DNA of 64,000 nucleotides from Bacteroidota bacterium. GTDB taxonomy: Bacteria > Bacteroidota > Bacteroidia > Chitinophagales > Chitinophagaceae. Position 1 is the stretch's first letter. Every line of letters starts with the position of its first letter. Both the position numbers and the translations under genes were made by a program. The notes beneath the pieces were generated by a model. The model was not told the DNA's origin. It saw only the letters and a list, made by a program, of their open reading frames with translations, and did no database searches. Shown in pieces: positions 1 through 8,659 of the stretch. The stretch is taken from assembly GCA_016866355.1 (NCBI GenBank), contig VGMN01000003.1, positions 62,001-126,000 on the forward strand, written 5' to 3'.

Positions 1-588
1 CTAAATAGTAAAACAGGTGGCGTATTAACGGGTTGTTGGGGTTGCTTGCTGATGGCTTTCCAATATGGAGATATTTCACTTCATCAAAAGCAAGAAGCAA
101 TGGTGATCTACCAATCAAAGTCCGGCTCCATGCTCAGTTGGATCAAAGGAAATCAGGCCATACACCTGCTTGACAGTAATACCTACACAAAAGATTTTAA
201 AAAAAATGGATTGCTAATTTCCAGTAATCGATTTTATCGCATCCATCAGCAAAAAGAAATGCTGCTAACTCCTCACTTCCAAATTGGCCGATGGACAATG
301 CTGGTACCCCACCGGAAATATAAACCAACTATGCCTACCGAAAGCGAAAAAGAAATTCTACTCCTTGTCACAAAGTCTGCCCCCTATAATGGAGTAAGTT
401 GGATACAACACCACCCTATCTCCTTAGCCCTTTTGGATGGAACCCTTGGCACGCGAACCCGTGAAAACTGGAAAAAACTGCTACTTGCACAAAACATTCC
501 CATTCATGATATGTTAACCGATGGTGCTTTTGTATACTCCCCTCCATCAAGTACATTTGCTCTTCTTCCAACGCTCCACACTCCATGA
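1..588 (+). CDS. C-terminal end of a ComEC/Rec2-like competence membrane protein (5' truncated by the window)
   Basis: The reading frame is open from base 1, so only the last ~195 residues are present. The first ~15 visible residues are hydrophobic and look like the end of a membrane segment. The rest is a soluble tail with short beta-type stretches, ending in a pattern (DGT, ~16 residues with W and K, then GAFVYS) that resembles the tail of Bacteroidota ComEC proteins, where an ADGSN-type motif is followed by a GAYVL-type strand. ComEC is the inner-membrane channel for DNA uptake. Its stop overlaps the purH start as ATGA, so the two are probably co-transcribed. The assignment rests on tail resemblance only; the competence domain lies outside the window. 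Confidence 0.5.
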   Translation, partial: LNSKTGGVLTGCWGCLLMAFQYGDISLHQKQEAMVIYQSKSGSMLSWIKGNQAIHLLDSNTYTKDFKKNGLLISSNRFYRIHQQKEMLLTPHFQIGRWTMLVPHRKYKPTMPTESEKEILLLVTKSAPYNGVSWIQHHPISLALLDGTLGTRTRENWKKLLLAQNIPIHDMLTDGAFVYSPPSSTFALLPTLHTP

Positions 589-2096
589 ATAAAACCATTC
601 GCACCGCCCTCATTTCAGTTTTTTATAAAGACGGGTTGGAACCCTTAATTAGTTTGCTACACCAACAAGGAGTAACGATTTACTCCACCGGGGGTACACA
701 AACTTTTATCGAATCCCTGGGGGTACCGGTAGTCCCAGTTGAGCAATTAACGGGATACCCTTCCATTTTAGGAGGACGTGTAAAAACTTTACATCCTTCA
801 GTATTTGGAGGGATCTTAGGTAAACGCGAGGATGCCACGCATGTGCAGGAAATGGAGCAATACAAAATTCCCACGCTGGACTTAGTTATAGTTGATCTAT
901 ATCCATTCGAAGAAACTGTTGCTTCCACTACTGATGAAAAAGCAATTATTGAAAAAATTGATATAGGCGGGCCTTCCATGATTCGTGCAGCAGCAAAGAA
1001 CTTTAAAGATGTAATTGTCTTGGCAGCCAAAACAGAATACAATACACTCGTAACACTGCTTACGCAACAAGAGGGTGCTACCACACTGGAACAACGAAAA
1101 GAATTTGCTGCCAAAGCATTTCAAGTGGTGGCGCGTTATGATGTAGCCATTGCAAAATATTTTGATCCAGCTGCAACCTTACAATTTGTGGAAGCTGCCG
1201 GCAACCCACGTTCCTTACGCTATGGTGAAAATCCACACCAAGCAGCTACCTTTTATGGGGCGTTAACTTCTTTATTTACGCAATTAGGAGGCAAAGAACT
1301 TTCCTATAATAACTTGGTAGACGTAGATGCCGCTCTACAACTTATTCGCGAATTTGATACCACCACTTTTGCCATTATCAAACACACCAATGTTTGTGGA
1401 GTGGCGCAGCGAGCCACCGTAAGAGAAAGCTGGGAGGCAGCGCTGGCAGGTGATCCGGAGAGTGCTTTTGGCGGAGTGCTAATTACTAATAAAACCATCG
1501 ATATTGAAACGGCAACCGCAATCAATGCTATTTTCTTTGAGGTGTTAATAGCACCGGCATTTGATCCGGAAGCGCTGGCAATCTTGCAGAGCAAAAAGAA
1601 TCGGATTTTGCTGGAGCAAAAACAAAACTTAACCGACTCCGTTTCTTTTAAAAATGTATTAGGAGGTGTTCTGACACAAGTTCCTGATCAGGGTAATGCC
1701 GCCACCTGGAATGAGACAGGCGGACGCGCGTGTAATGAAATCGAAAAAGCAGATTTATTATTTGCTAATATTGTATGCAAGCATTTAAAATCAAATGCTA
1801 TTGCATTGGTAAAAAACAAACAATTAATTGGAAAGGGATGTGGACAGACTAGTCGAATTGATTCCTTAAGACAAGCCGTTGAAAAAGCAAAACAGTTCAG
1901 TGCAGATTTAAAGGGAGCGGTGATGGCCAGCGATGCTTTTTTCCCTTTTAATGACTGCGTAAGAATGGGACATGAAGCAGGCATTACTGCATTTATTCAA
2001 CCCGGAGGTTCTATCCGAGATCAAGACTCTATTGATTATTGCAAACAAAACGGACTAACCATGGTCATTACCGGGCTTCGTCACTTCAAACACTAA
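585..2096 (+). CDS. purH: Bifunctional AICAR transformylase / IMP cyclohydrolase PurH
   Basis: PurH catalyses the last two steps of purine synthesis: formylation of AICAR with 10-formyl-THF, then ring closure to IMP. The 503-residue length is normal for the family. Residues 1-~130 form the MGS-like cyclohydrolase domain, with STGGT near 34 and KTLHPSVFGG from 67. The transformylase domain follows, with LRYGENPHQ near 210 and the catalytic Lys-His pair in KHTNVCG near 265. The start overlaps the preceding ComEC-like stop (ATGA), which points to translational coupling. Cytosolic. No missing key residue was noticed. Confidence 0.97.
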   Translation: MNKTIRTALISVFYKDGLEPLISLLHQQGVTIYSTGGTQTFIESLGVPVVPVEQLTGYPSILGGRVKTLHPSVFGGILGKREDATHVQEMEQYKIPTLDLVIVDLYPFEETVASTTDEKAIIEKIDIGGPSMIRAAAKNFKDVIVLAAKTEYNTLVTLLTQQEGATTLEQRKEFAAKAFQVVARYDVAIAKYFDPAATLQFVEAAGNPRSLRYGENPHQAATFYGALTSLFTQLGGKELSYNNLVDVDAALQLIREFDTTTFAIIKHTNVCGVAQRATVRESWEAALAGDPESAFGGVLITNKTIDIETATAINAIFFEVLIAPAFDPEALAILQSKKNRILLEQKQNLTDSVSFKNVLGGVLTQVPDQGNAATWNETGGRACNEIEKADLLFANIVCKHLKSNAIALVKNKQLIGKGCGQTSRIDSLRQAVEKAKQFSADLKGAVMASDAFFPFNDCVRMGHEAGITAFIQPGGSIRDQDSIDYCKQNGLTMVITGLRHFKH

Positions 2097-3106
2097 TGGC
2101 AAGATTTGATTTCAACCAGCTATTCCTTCAAACTCCTGCAGAGACGCTTAGGAAGCTGGCTGAGTTCAACCCCTTCACCCTTCACAAAAAAGGAACACGA
2201 ACCAAAGCCATTTTTGCCTTAGCTGCAGTTTGTGTCTTATGGGGAACAACCTGGGTTGCTTCAAAAGAAGGCGTTCGTCATATACCTGCCTTGCAATTGG
2301 CTGGTTTAAGGCAATTGAGCGCAGGAATACTTTACGTTACCTATTTTTTAATTATCAGAGCCCCTTTCCCAAAAGGGAAAGAGTGGCGACCACTACTACT
2401 ATTAGCTCTCTTAAATTTTATTCTCAGCAATGGGCTTAGCACCTGGGGTGTAAAATATATTTCAGCGGGATTGGCTGCAATTATGGGAGCCATTTTTCCC
2501 ATCTGGTTAGTAGTAATTGGTTTATTTACTTCCAAAGAAAGATTACCCAAAAAAGCTATTACAGGTTTGCTGGTTGGATTTACCGGTGTCTGTATCATAT
2601 TTTATGATCACTTGCTGGATTTTCTGGATCCTTCTTTTCGATTTGGCATCATGCTTTCCTTGTTGGCTACCTGGAGTTGGGCCTTTGCCACTCTTTACAC
2701 GAAGCAGCAAGCAGCTCACTTCAATCCGTATTTCAGTATGGGAATCCAAATGCTTCTTTCGGGAACCGTTTTAACGGTGGGCACGCATGTTACCGGATTT
2801 GCTATTCCAATAGAATCAATCCCCTGGCAATCCTGGGCTGTAATTGGATACATGGTATTGATGGGATCCGTTTTTTCTTTCTTGTGTTATCTCTACGCAC
2901 TGCAACATTTACCAACGGAGCAGGTATCGATTTATGCTTATGTCAATCCCGTGGTAGCTCTTTTACTTGGAGCTTGGCTGTTTGATGAAAAAATTTCCTT
3001 CTTTATTATCATGGGAGGTGCGGTGGCATTACTGGGTGTATGGCTGGTGAATCAAGCTTTTAGAAATACTACCAGTGTTGAACAACCCGAAACAGAGGGC
3101 ATGTGA
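2096..3106 (+). CDS. EamA/DMT-family transporter
   Basis: This is an inner-membrane protein of 336 residues with about ten hydrophobic segments arranged as two EamA repeats. The first starts near residue 40 (VLWGTTWVASKEG) and the second near residue 190. EamA proteins export or import small metabolites, and the substrate cannot be read from the sequence. The ATG at 2096 shares one base with the purH TAA. A longer in-frame reading from 2039 would sit inside purH and is unlikely. The ~35 residues before the first membrane segment are hydrophilic, slightly longer than usual. It is convergent with lutB, with a 3-base gap. Confidence 0.85.
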   Translation: MARFDFNQLFLQTPAETLRKLAEFNPFTLHKKGTRTKAIFALAAVCVLWGTTWVASKEGVRHIPALQLAGLRQLSAGILYVTYFLIIRAPFPKGKEWRPLLLLALLNFILSNGLSTWGVKYISAGLAAIMGAIFPIWLVVIGLFTSKERLPKKAITGLLVGFTGVCIIFYDHLLDFLDPSFRFGIMLSLLATWSWAFATLYTKQQAAHFNPYFSMGIQMLLSGTVLTVGTHVTGFAIPIESIPWQSWAVIGYMVLMGSVFSFLCYLYALQHLPTEQVSIYAYVNPVVALLLGAWLFDEKISFFIIMGGAVALLGVWLVNQAFRNTTSVEQPETEGM

Positions 3107-3109
3107 GCG

Positions 3110-4495
3110 CTACTGATCGCCGTATTTATCACGCCATTGCTGATTGAACGTTCTATCCGGAAACGTGAGGGGTCCGCGTTGAGCGGTCCAGGCCGTGAAA
3201 ACTTTATTGACAAACCAATTTTTCATTTTTCCATTAGCCATATTCATAGCCGGTCGGAACAACATGGCCTGCTTCCAAGCTTGCCAGGCCGCTTTTTCTT
3301 TCCAATTATTCTTTTTCTCGCGCACGGATTGATTTCGATTCTCCAGTAGTAATTCGTGGAGATTTATTTTAACAGCACAGACAGCCGTACAATTTCCACA
3401 GAGTGAAGAGGCGTAGCTAAGGTGTTTGTATTCATCCAACCCTTGCAAGTGTGGTGTGATTACAGAACCAATCGGACCACTATAGGTAACACCGTACGCA
3501 TGTCCACCAATATTTTTATAAATCGGACAAGCATTCAAACAAGCACCACAACGGATACAGTATAAACTTTCACGCTGTCTTTCGTCCGCCAAAATAGTAG
3601 TGCGGCCGTTGTCCAATAAAATTACAATCATCTCCTGTGGGCCGTCTGTTTCCTGCGGCTGACGAGGACCCGTAAGTAGTGAATTATAAACCGTAACACG
3701 TTGGCCCGTTCCATAGGTAGCCAGCAGGGGCCAGAATAATTGAAGATCACTCCAAGAAGAAATTACTTTTTCAATTCCTACCACCACAATATGTGTGGAT
3801 GGCCATGCACAACTCAATCGAGCATTCCCTTCATTTTCAGTAACAGCAATTCCTCCTACATCCGCTACAATAAAATTTCCACCGGTCACACCCACCTCTG
3901 CCTGCACATATTTTTTACGTAGTACTTCGCGTGCTTTCAAGGTTAATTGCTCCGGAGTTGCATTAGGATCTGTGCCAAGTTTTTCTGCAAAAAGTTTAGC
4001 TACATCTTCCTTGCTTTTATGCATGGCAGGTGTAACAATATGATAAGGAGCCTCCCCATCTAATTGCTGGATGTATTCGCCCAAATCCGTTTCAACACTC
4101 TCCACTCCAATAGAAGCCAGATAATCGTTGAGATGAATCTCTTCGGTTACCATGCTTTTACTCTTTACCAGTGTTTTACAATTTTTTTCCCGACAAATTT
4201 TTCCAATTGCCTCTTGTGCTTGTGTAACATCTTCAGCCCAAATAACTTTTGCACCACGTGCCGTGATTATGGATTCAAAAAGTTCTAGCTGTTTATCCAG
4301 CGTGGCAATAGCTTTCCATTTTGCATTTTTTGCTTTTTCACGGGCCAGCTCAACATTCATGAATTGTTGCTTTCCTTTCGGCACCACCGCATTATACTTA
4401 CCAATATTAAAATTGATTTTACGACGATGTTCCCGATCAGCAGCCTTTACCGTACTACTTGCTAAAAATTGTTCCTGGATTTCCTTCACCTCCAT
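3110..4495 (-). CDS. lutB: LutB/LldF-type lactate-utilisation iron-sulfur protein
   Basis: LutB is the ferredoxin-like subunit of the LutABC L-lactate oxidation complex. Residues ~60-300 form the LUD domain. Two cysteine clusters follow: CIRCGACLNACP near residue 315 and CGNCTAVC near 365, which should hold two [4Fe-4S] centres. The second cluster ends CA rather than the usual CP. Length (461) is typical. LutA and LutC are not adjacent: the downstream neighbour is a convergent transporter and the upstream gene is DUF3109. A box reading TATCTTTG on the minus strand at 4515-4522 gives it its own promoter with a leader of ~15 bases. Confidence 0.9.
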   Translation of the reverse strand: MEVKEIQEQFLASSTVKAADREHRRKINFNIGKYNAVVPKGKQQFMNVELAREKAKNAKWKAIATLDKQLELFESIITARGAKVIWAEDVTQAQEAIGKICREKNCKTLVKSKSMVTEEIHLNDYLASIGVESVETDLGEYIQQLDGEAPYHIVTPAMHKSKEDVAKLFAEKLGTDPNATPEQLTLKAREVLRKKYVQAEVGVTGGNFIVADVGGIAVTENEGNARLSCAWPSTHIVVVGIEKVISSWSDLQLFWPLLATYGTGQRVTVYNSLLTGPRQPQETDGPQEMIVILLDNGRTTILADERQRESLYCIRCGACLNACPIYKNIGGHAYGVTYSGPIGSVITPHLQGLDEYKHLSYASSLCGNCTAVCAVKINLHELLLENRNQSVREKKNNWKEKAAWQAWKQAMLFRPAMNMANGKMKNWFVNKVFTAWTAQRGPLTFPDRTFNQQWRDKYGDQ

Positions 4496-4524
4496 AAATA
4501 TGCTACGATTCTTTCAAAGATAAA

Positions 4525-5118
4525 CTACTCTTTTTGTTTCCACTCACCTTTTGCCAGTGTATCCAACGCTTCCCAAAATGGTAACCCCCACTTACGGACA
4601 ATTGGTTCTTTTAAAAACTGATAAACCGGCACTTTTAGTTTCTTACCCAATTGGCAGGCCGGTGTGCATACTTTGGGACGGGGTTCGTAATTAATCCTTT
4701 CAGTATTGGCATACTCACTCTGCTCGGCAATGATGGGATAAAGGTGACAGCTAATGGGTTTTTTCCAATCTATTTTTTTCTCAGCATACGCTTTTTCAAA
4801 AGCACAGTGAATGGTGCCATCTTTTTCGCGTAGCCCATACACACATATTTCTTTATCACTGGGTAAGGTAGGCGTAACCCAACCAAATTCCTCATGCAAA
4901 ACATATTTACCATTTTTTTCAATCTCCTTCACAGCTGCCTTAGTTAAATAAGGCCGGACAATAGCATAGACTTTATTGATAATGGCTTTCTCTTCTTCTT
5001 CCAGCGGTGCGCCTGCATCGCCATCCTCACAACAAGCGCCTTTGCATTTAGTCAGATCACATACAAATTGCTTCTCGAGCACATCGTCACTAATTATTTT
5101 ATTGTCTACGAGTATCAT
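4525..5118 (-). CDS. DUF3109 family cysteine-rich protein
   Basis: This is a 197-residue soluble protein of the Bacteroidota DUF3109 family. Cysteines occur near the N-terminus (CDLTKCKGACC around residue 20), in the middle (ICVYG, IHCAF, SCHLYP) and near the end (VCTPAC). The pattern resembles the YkgJ/Fe-S or zinc-binding cluster family. The function is unknown. It ends 2 bases... upstream of nothing coding but lies 2 bases downstream of gldD's start-proximal gene order: gldE, gldD and this gene are read in that direction only if transcription passes through the gldD region on the minus strand, where its start (5118) is 2 bases from the gldD stop (5121). Likely the last gene of the gldE-gldD operon. 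Confidence 0.85.
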   Translation of the reverse strand: MILVDNKIISDDVLEKQFVCDLTKCKGACCEDGDAGAPLEEEEKAIINKVYAIVRPYLTKAAVKEIEKNGKYVLHEEFGWVTPTLPSDKEICVYGLREKDGTIHCAFEKAYAEKKIDWKKPISCHLYPIIAEQSEYANTERINYEPRPKVCTPACQLGKKLKVPVYQFLKEPIVRKWGLPFWEALDTLAKGEWKQKE

Positions 5119-5120
5119 AT

Positions 5121-5735
5121 TTATTTTTTAGGGTCCCCGTTTCTCCACCGGAGTGTTTGAATCAAATGCAATAAATCCTCTTTTAAAAAATTATTCACTA
5201 CTCCTAATGAATCCGCATTGGGAGTTGCGTCAAAGTAAAGGGCGCCTCTTAAAAAATGTTGTATGGAATCCGTTACAAAAAATTGGTTGGCGGTAGCTGT
5301 ATTACCACCTAAATCAAAATAAATACCCTCAATCCCCACTGGTGTACTGAATACACTGTCTTTAATACCGGTAGCCATATTAATGTGTTGTCGATATGCC
5401 ATTCTAAATCCATCCTCCACTAATGAATCAAGTTTATTCTTGTTATCAATTGGCTTATAACTAATATGAATTCTACCAGCAAATCGAGGAAACTCAATAT
5501 TGATCCACCAATCTTCTGCCCGATCCTGAAAAAAGGTAGAATCCTTTTTTACCTGAGCATATACCGGGTATTCAAACGTATAGGGATAGCCCGGCTGATC
5601 AAAAGTCTGGTATTGCTTGGCAGGGAATTCAATAGCAAAATAGCCTCGCTTTTTCCCCACGGTATAAGGACTGTTGCAGCTGCTGATTGCAATACCCACC
5701 ATAAAAACAAATCCTATGAAACGTATCAGTTGCAT
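5121..5735 (-). CDS. gldD: Gliding motility lipoprotein GldD
   Basis: GldD is an outer-envelope lipoprotein required for gliding in Flavobacterium. The chosen ATG at 5735 gives a short hydrophobic signal followed by SSC, a lipobox-like site at about residue 19. The mature part has the GldD pattern: KKRGYFAIEFP, a CPYTFEYP-like stretch (here YPYTFEYPVYA), and WWINIEFP followed by HISYKP. Length is 204 residues. A longer start at 5774 would overlap gldE by 35 bases and adds residues that are not signal-like, so it is rejected. The gap to the gldE stop is 4 bases. Presence of gldD does not by itself prove gliding. Confidence 0.88.
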   Translation of the reverse strand: MQLIRFIGFVFMVGIAISSCNSPYTVGKKRGYFAIEFPAKQYQTFDQPGYPYTFEYPVYAQVKKDSTFFQDRAEDWWINIEFPRFAGRIHISYKPIDNKNKLDSLVEDGFRMAYRQHINMATGIKDSVFSTPVGIEGIYFDLGGNTATANQFFVTDSIQHFLRGALYFDATPNADSLGVVNNFLKEDLLHLIQTLRWRNGDPKK

Positions 5736-5739
5736 TATT

Positions 5740-7071
5740 TTATAAAGAGGGATAATGAGTAGATACTTGAACACGTTGAATTCGATTTTGTTCTATTTCC
5801 AACACTTTAAATTCAAAATCTCCAAATACAATTACTTGATCCTTGGCAGGAAGTGCCCCTACGCGCTCTAATAATAATCCAGCCAACGAATCACTATCTC
5901 CTTTTACTTCCTCGAAGGTATCAGTGGGAACGGATAGGGCTCTGCATAAATCAGTTAGCAAGATTTTCCCTTCAAATAGATACGTATGATCATCCAGTTG
6001 TTGCCCCATTGCTTCCTCCTCATCAAATTCATCACGAATATCCCCAATTACTTCTTCCAGAATATCCTCCATAGTTACTATGCCACTGGTTCCTCCAAAC
6101 TCATCCACCACTACTGCAAAATGGATACGACGTTGCTGGAATGTTTTCAACAAATCTTCAATAAGCTTTGGTTCAGGAACAAAGTAAGGAGCTTGTAATA
6201 ATTTGTGCCAATCAAAATTAGCAGGCGCTTCCAGGCAAGGAAGTAGATCCTTTGTATAAAGTATCCCTACTACTTCGTCCAAACTTCCTTTATACACGGG
6301 CAATCTTGAATAATGCAACTCTTGCACACGTTGTAATAAATCCGGAAAAGAAAGTTGATAGTCAACACCAGATACATCTAATCTGCTTCGCATGATTTGT
6401 TTGACGGCAATGCCCCCAAACTTAACCACACCCCTCATGATATTTTTTTCTGCAACGGAAGCTTCCTGATCAGATTTAAATTCAATAGCGTCGTCTAATT
6501 CTTGTTTACTGATTTCTTGTGACCGATTGGCACCAGTAGTTCTAGCAATTTGATCCGCCAACTTCACTAGCCAATTACTAAGTCCAAATAAAAGTGCATG
6601 TAGTCCTGCCGCTACAAATGACCAATCATGGGCAAAACGAAGATTATGTTGGGTGCCCCAAATTTTGGGAAGTATTCTGGTGGTAAAAAAAACTAAAAAA
6701 ACAAGTAGTAAAATACGAACTAATACCGCCAGCCATCCCGCAGGGAACAAAGGAAGTATAAGATAATTAGCCAACAAGATGCTGCAAATATTTACAAAGG
6801 TCCCAGCCATGAGCAAGGTGGCGTACAGCTGCTTAGGTACTGATAGCAATTGCACAATACGTCTGGCAGATTCATGTTGCTTGGTTTTAAGCACATCAAT
6901 ATCTCTTTTGGAAAGGGAGAACAATGCAGCTTCATTACCTGCAATCACAAATGATAATAGCAGCAGTAATACCAATACTATAACCAGGAAAGTAACTCCC
7001 TGTGGCACTACAGCCAGGAAATGGAATAATAAATAAGAAACAATAAATAGTCCGTTTGACGGAGGCTCCAA
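5740..7071 (-). CDS. gldE: Gliding motility-associated protein GldE (CNNM/CBS/CorC family)
   Basis: GldE is a membrane protein paired with GldD. It has a DUF21/CNNM membrane domain (about residues 5-190, several hydrophobic segments), two CBS domains (about 215-330, with VVDEFGGTSGIVTMEDILEE) and a C-terminal CorC/HlyC domain. I place the start at the TTG at 7071, giving 443 residues beginning MEPPSNG. The open frame continues to 7218, but that portion lies inside mutY in another frame and contains no membrane segment. No in-frame ATG exists near 7071, so a TTG start is required. Located 53 bases after mutY and 4 bases before gldD. Confidence 0.88.
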   Translation of the reverse strand: MEPPSNGLFIVSYLLFHFLAVVPQGVTFLVIVLVLLLLLSFVIAGNEAALFSLSKRDIDVLKTKQHESARRIVQLLSVPKQLYATLLMAGTFVNICSILLANYLILPLFPAGWLAVLVRILLLVFLVFFTTRILPKIWGTQHNLRFAHDWSFVAAGLHALLFGLSNWLVKLADQIARTTGANRSQEISKQELDDAIEFKSDQEASVAEKNIMRGVVKFGGIAVKQIMRSRLDVSGVDYQLSFPDLLQRVQELHYSRLPVYKGSLDEVVGILYTKDLLPCLEAPANFDWHKLLQAPYFVPEPKLIEDLLKTFQQRRIHFAVVVDEFGGTSGIVTMEDILEEVIGDIRDEFDEEEAMGQQLDDHTYLFEGKILLTDLCRALSVPTDTFEEVKGDSDSLAGLLLERVGALPAKDQVIVFGDFEFKVLEIEQNRIQRVQVSTHYPSL

Positions 7072-7124
7072 GCGAAATGTTTTTGATGAACGCGTTACAA
7101 ATTTATTGAATTTAACGCGTTTGC

Positions 7125-8213
7125 TTAGAATAGAATAGTTTGTGTGGCGGATGCCTGCAAATATTGATTGATCAACTGTGGGAAAGCTTGGGCTTTCAAT
7201 GCTGTTGCATCCAGCCATTTCCAGTCTGTATCCAATATGGGCTTTTTCCGCAATCGGATTCGGATAAACTGCCCTACAATAATCTGATGTGACAATGTTT
7301 GCCGATAAAGTGGTGAAATAAACTCAACAGCATAGGCATTGGCAGGAATCAGTTTGTTTTTCTCTGCCAACTTCAATAAGGTTTTTATGGAAGCTTCTTT
7401 ATCCAATTCCAGCATGGGGAAAGTTGTCAGCCCCTGCCAAATATCCTTTTCAGTTCGAATCTTTACAGGCAATTTTCCTTGATAGGAAGGCAATAAAAAA
7501 TAAAACCAACGCTGCTTCAACACAATTTTTTTATGCTTGACGGGGAATTGACTAACTTTTTTTTCCTGAAAAGCCACACAGGTTTTTTTAAAAGGACAGC
7601 TTTGACAATGAGGGGCAAGCGGCTTACAAATGGTAGCACCAAAATCCATGATTGTCTGATTATAAATACCAGGTTGTTCGGGATCTAATAAGGTATTGGC
7701 TAATTCAGTAAACCTCTTTTTACCTTCCGTTGAGTCAATGGGAAGATCAATGCCAAAAACCCTGGCCAATACACGAAACACGTTACCATCCACCACAGCG
7801 TGTGGCAGATTGAAGGCAAAGGAGGCAATAGCCGCTGCTGTATAAGGCCCTACTCCCTTCAGTGACTTGAGGCCCTCAAAGGAATCGGGGAAAACTCCTT
7901 TTCTTTTTTCAGCAATAAACCGAGCTGTTTCCAACAAATTCCGGCATCGAGAGTAATATCCCAAGCCTTCCCAAAGCTTAAACACTTGATTATCATCAGC
8001 TTTTGCAAGTTTTTTAACTGTTGGGTACGCTTTTAATATCCGCTGGTAGTAGCCTAACCCCTGTTCCACCCTGGTTTGCTGTAAAATAATCTCACTTAAC
8101 CATATCCGATAGGGGTCTTTTTCCCCTTTCCAAGGCATTTTTCGGTGGTTTTTGGCCAAATTCCATGCAAAAAGCGTGGAAGAAAAGGAATTTTGGGACT
8201 TTTTGGCTGGCAT
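7125..8213 (-). CDS. mutY: A/G-specific adenine DNA glycosylase MutY
   Basis: MutY removes adenine mispaired with 8-oxoguanine. Catalytic Glu41 sits in SEIILQQTRV, the helix-hairpin-helix is at ~117-130 (LKGVGPYTAAAIA), and catalytic Asp142 is in VVDGNVFRVLA. The [4Fe-4S] ligands C196, C203, C206 and C212 have the canonical spacing C-x6-C-x2-C-x5-C. A C-terminal NUDIX-like domain for 8-oxoG recognition follows from about residue 235. Length is 362. In many Bacteroidota mutY, ssb, gldE and gldD are adjacent; here ssb is absent between mutY and gldE. Divergent from the HU-like gene with a 90-base spacer. Confidence 0.95.
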   Translation of the reverse strand: MPAKKSQNSFSSTLFAWNLAKNHRKMPWKGEKDPYRIWLSEIILQQTRVEQGLGYYQRILKAYPTVKKLAKADDNQVFKLWEGLGYYSRCRNLLETARFIAEKRKGVFPDSFEGLKSLKGVGPYTAAAIASFAFNLPHAVVDGNVFRVLARVFGIDLPIDSTEGKKRFTELANTLLDPEQPGIYNQTIMDFGATICKPLAPHCQSCPFKKTCVAFQEKKVSQFPVKHKKIVLKQRWFYFLLPSYQGKLPVKIRTEKDIWQGLTTFPMLELDKEASIKTLLKLAEKNKLIPANAYAVEFISPLYRQTLSHQIIVGQFIRIRLRKKPILDTDWKWLDATALKAQAFPQLINQYLQASATQTILF

Positions 8214-8303
8214 TAGATCATAAATCTAAAAAAAATATGTCTATTTATTTGATAATCACAATATTTTAGCTTAGATTGGCAGAGTAAACTCAAAACACGC
8301 ATC

Positions 8304-8621
8304 ATGAGAAAGGCCGACCTTGTAAATCAGATCGCGGAAAAAACTGGTATACCTAAGGTGGATGTACTTGTGGCTCTTGAAACTATGTTCAAGGAAGTCA
8401 AAGACACGCTTACCGGTGGCGAAAACATTTACATAAGGGGATTCGGCAGTTTCATCACAAAAAAGCGGGCTGCAAAAATTGGTCGTAACATCAAGAAAAA
8501 TGTAGCCGTTCATATTCCAGAACACTACATCCCCGCCTTTAAGCCTGCAAAAGAATTTGTTGCCGAGGTGAAGAAACTGAAAGAGCCCAAACCTGACACT
8601 GGACCTGGTGAGGAAGATTAA
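8304..8621 (+). CDS. HU/IHF-family DNA-binding protein
   Basis: A 105-residue histone-like protein that bends DNA and organises the nucleoid. The N-terminal helices (MRKADLVNQIAEKTG) and the beta-arm region (IYIRGFGSFITKKR, then the arm with GRNIKKN and the proline-containing tip) match HU/IHF. A short acidic tail (about ten residues ending GPGEED) is additional to the ~90-residue core. It is divergent from mutY. It is followed closely by a TPR protein that has its own -7 box at 8635-8642. Confidence 0.93.
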   Translation: MRKADLVNQIAEKTGIPKVDVLVALETMFKEVKDTLTGGENIYIRGFGSFITKKRAAKIGRNIKKNVAVHIPEHYIPAFKPAKEFVAEVKKLKEPKPDTGPGEED

Positions 8622-8634
8622 GCGATCAATCCGG

Positions 8635-8642
8635 TAACTTTG
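8635..8642 (+). promoter_or_regulatory. Putative -7 promoter box of the TPR gene
   Basis: TAACTTTG matches the Bacteroidota TAnnTTTG box, 18 bases before the GTG start at 8660. No clear -33 TTG is seen at the usual spacing. Confidence 0.4.
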
Positions 8643-8659
8643 CCCGGAAAATCTAGATC

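Noticed and set aside
680-1114. Long open frames antisense to purH, pheS, bamA and others
   Set aside because: They lie inside well-recognised genes, lack promoters and show no family motifs; they are shadows of codon composition.
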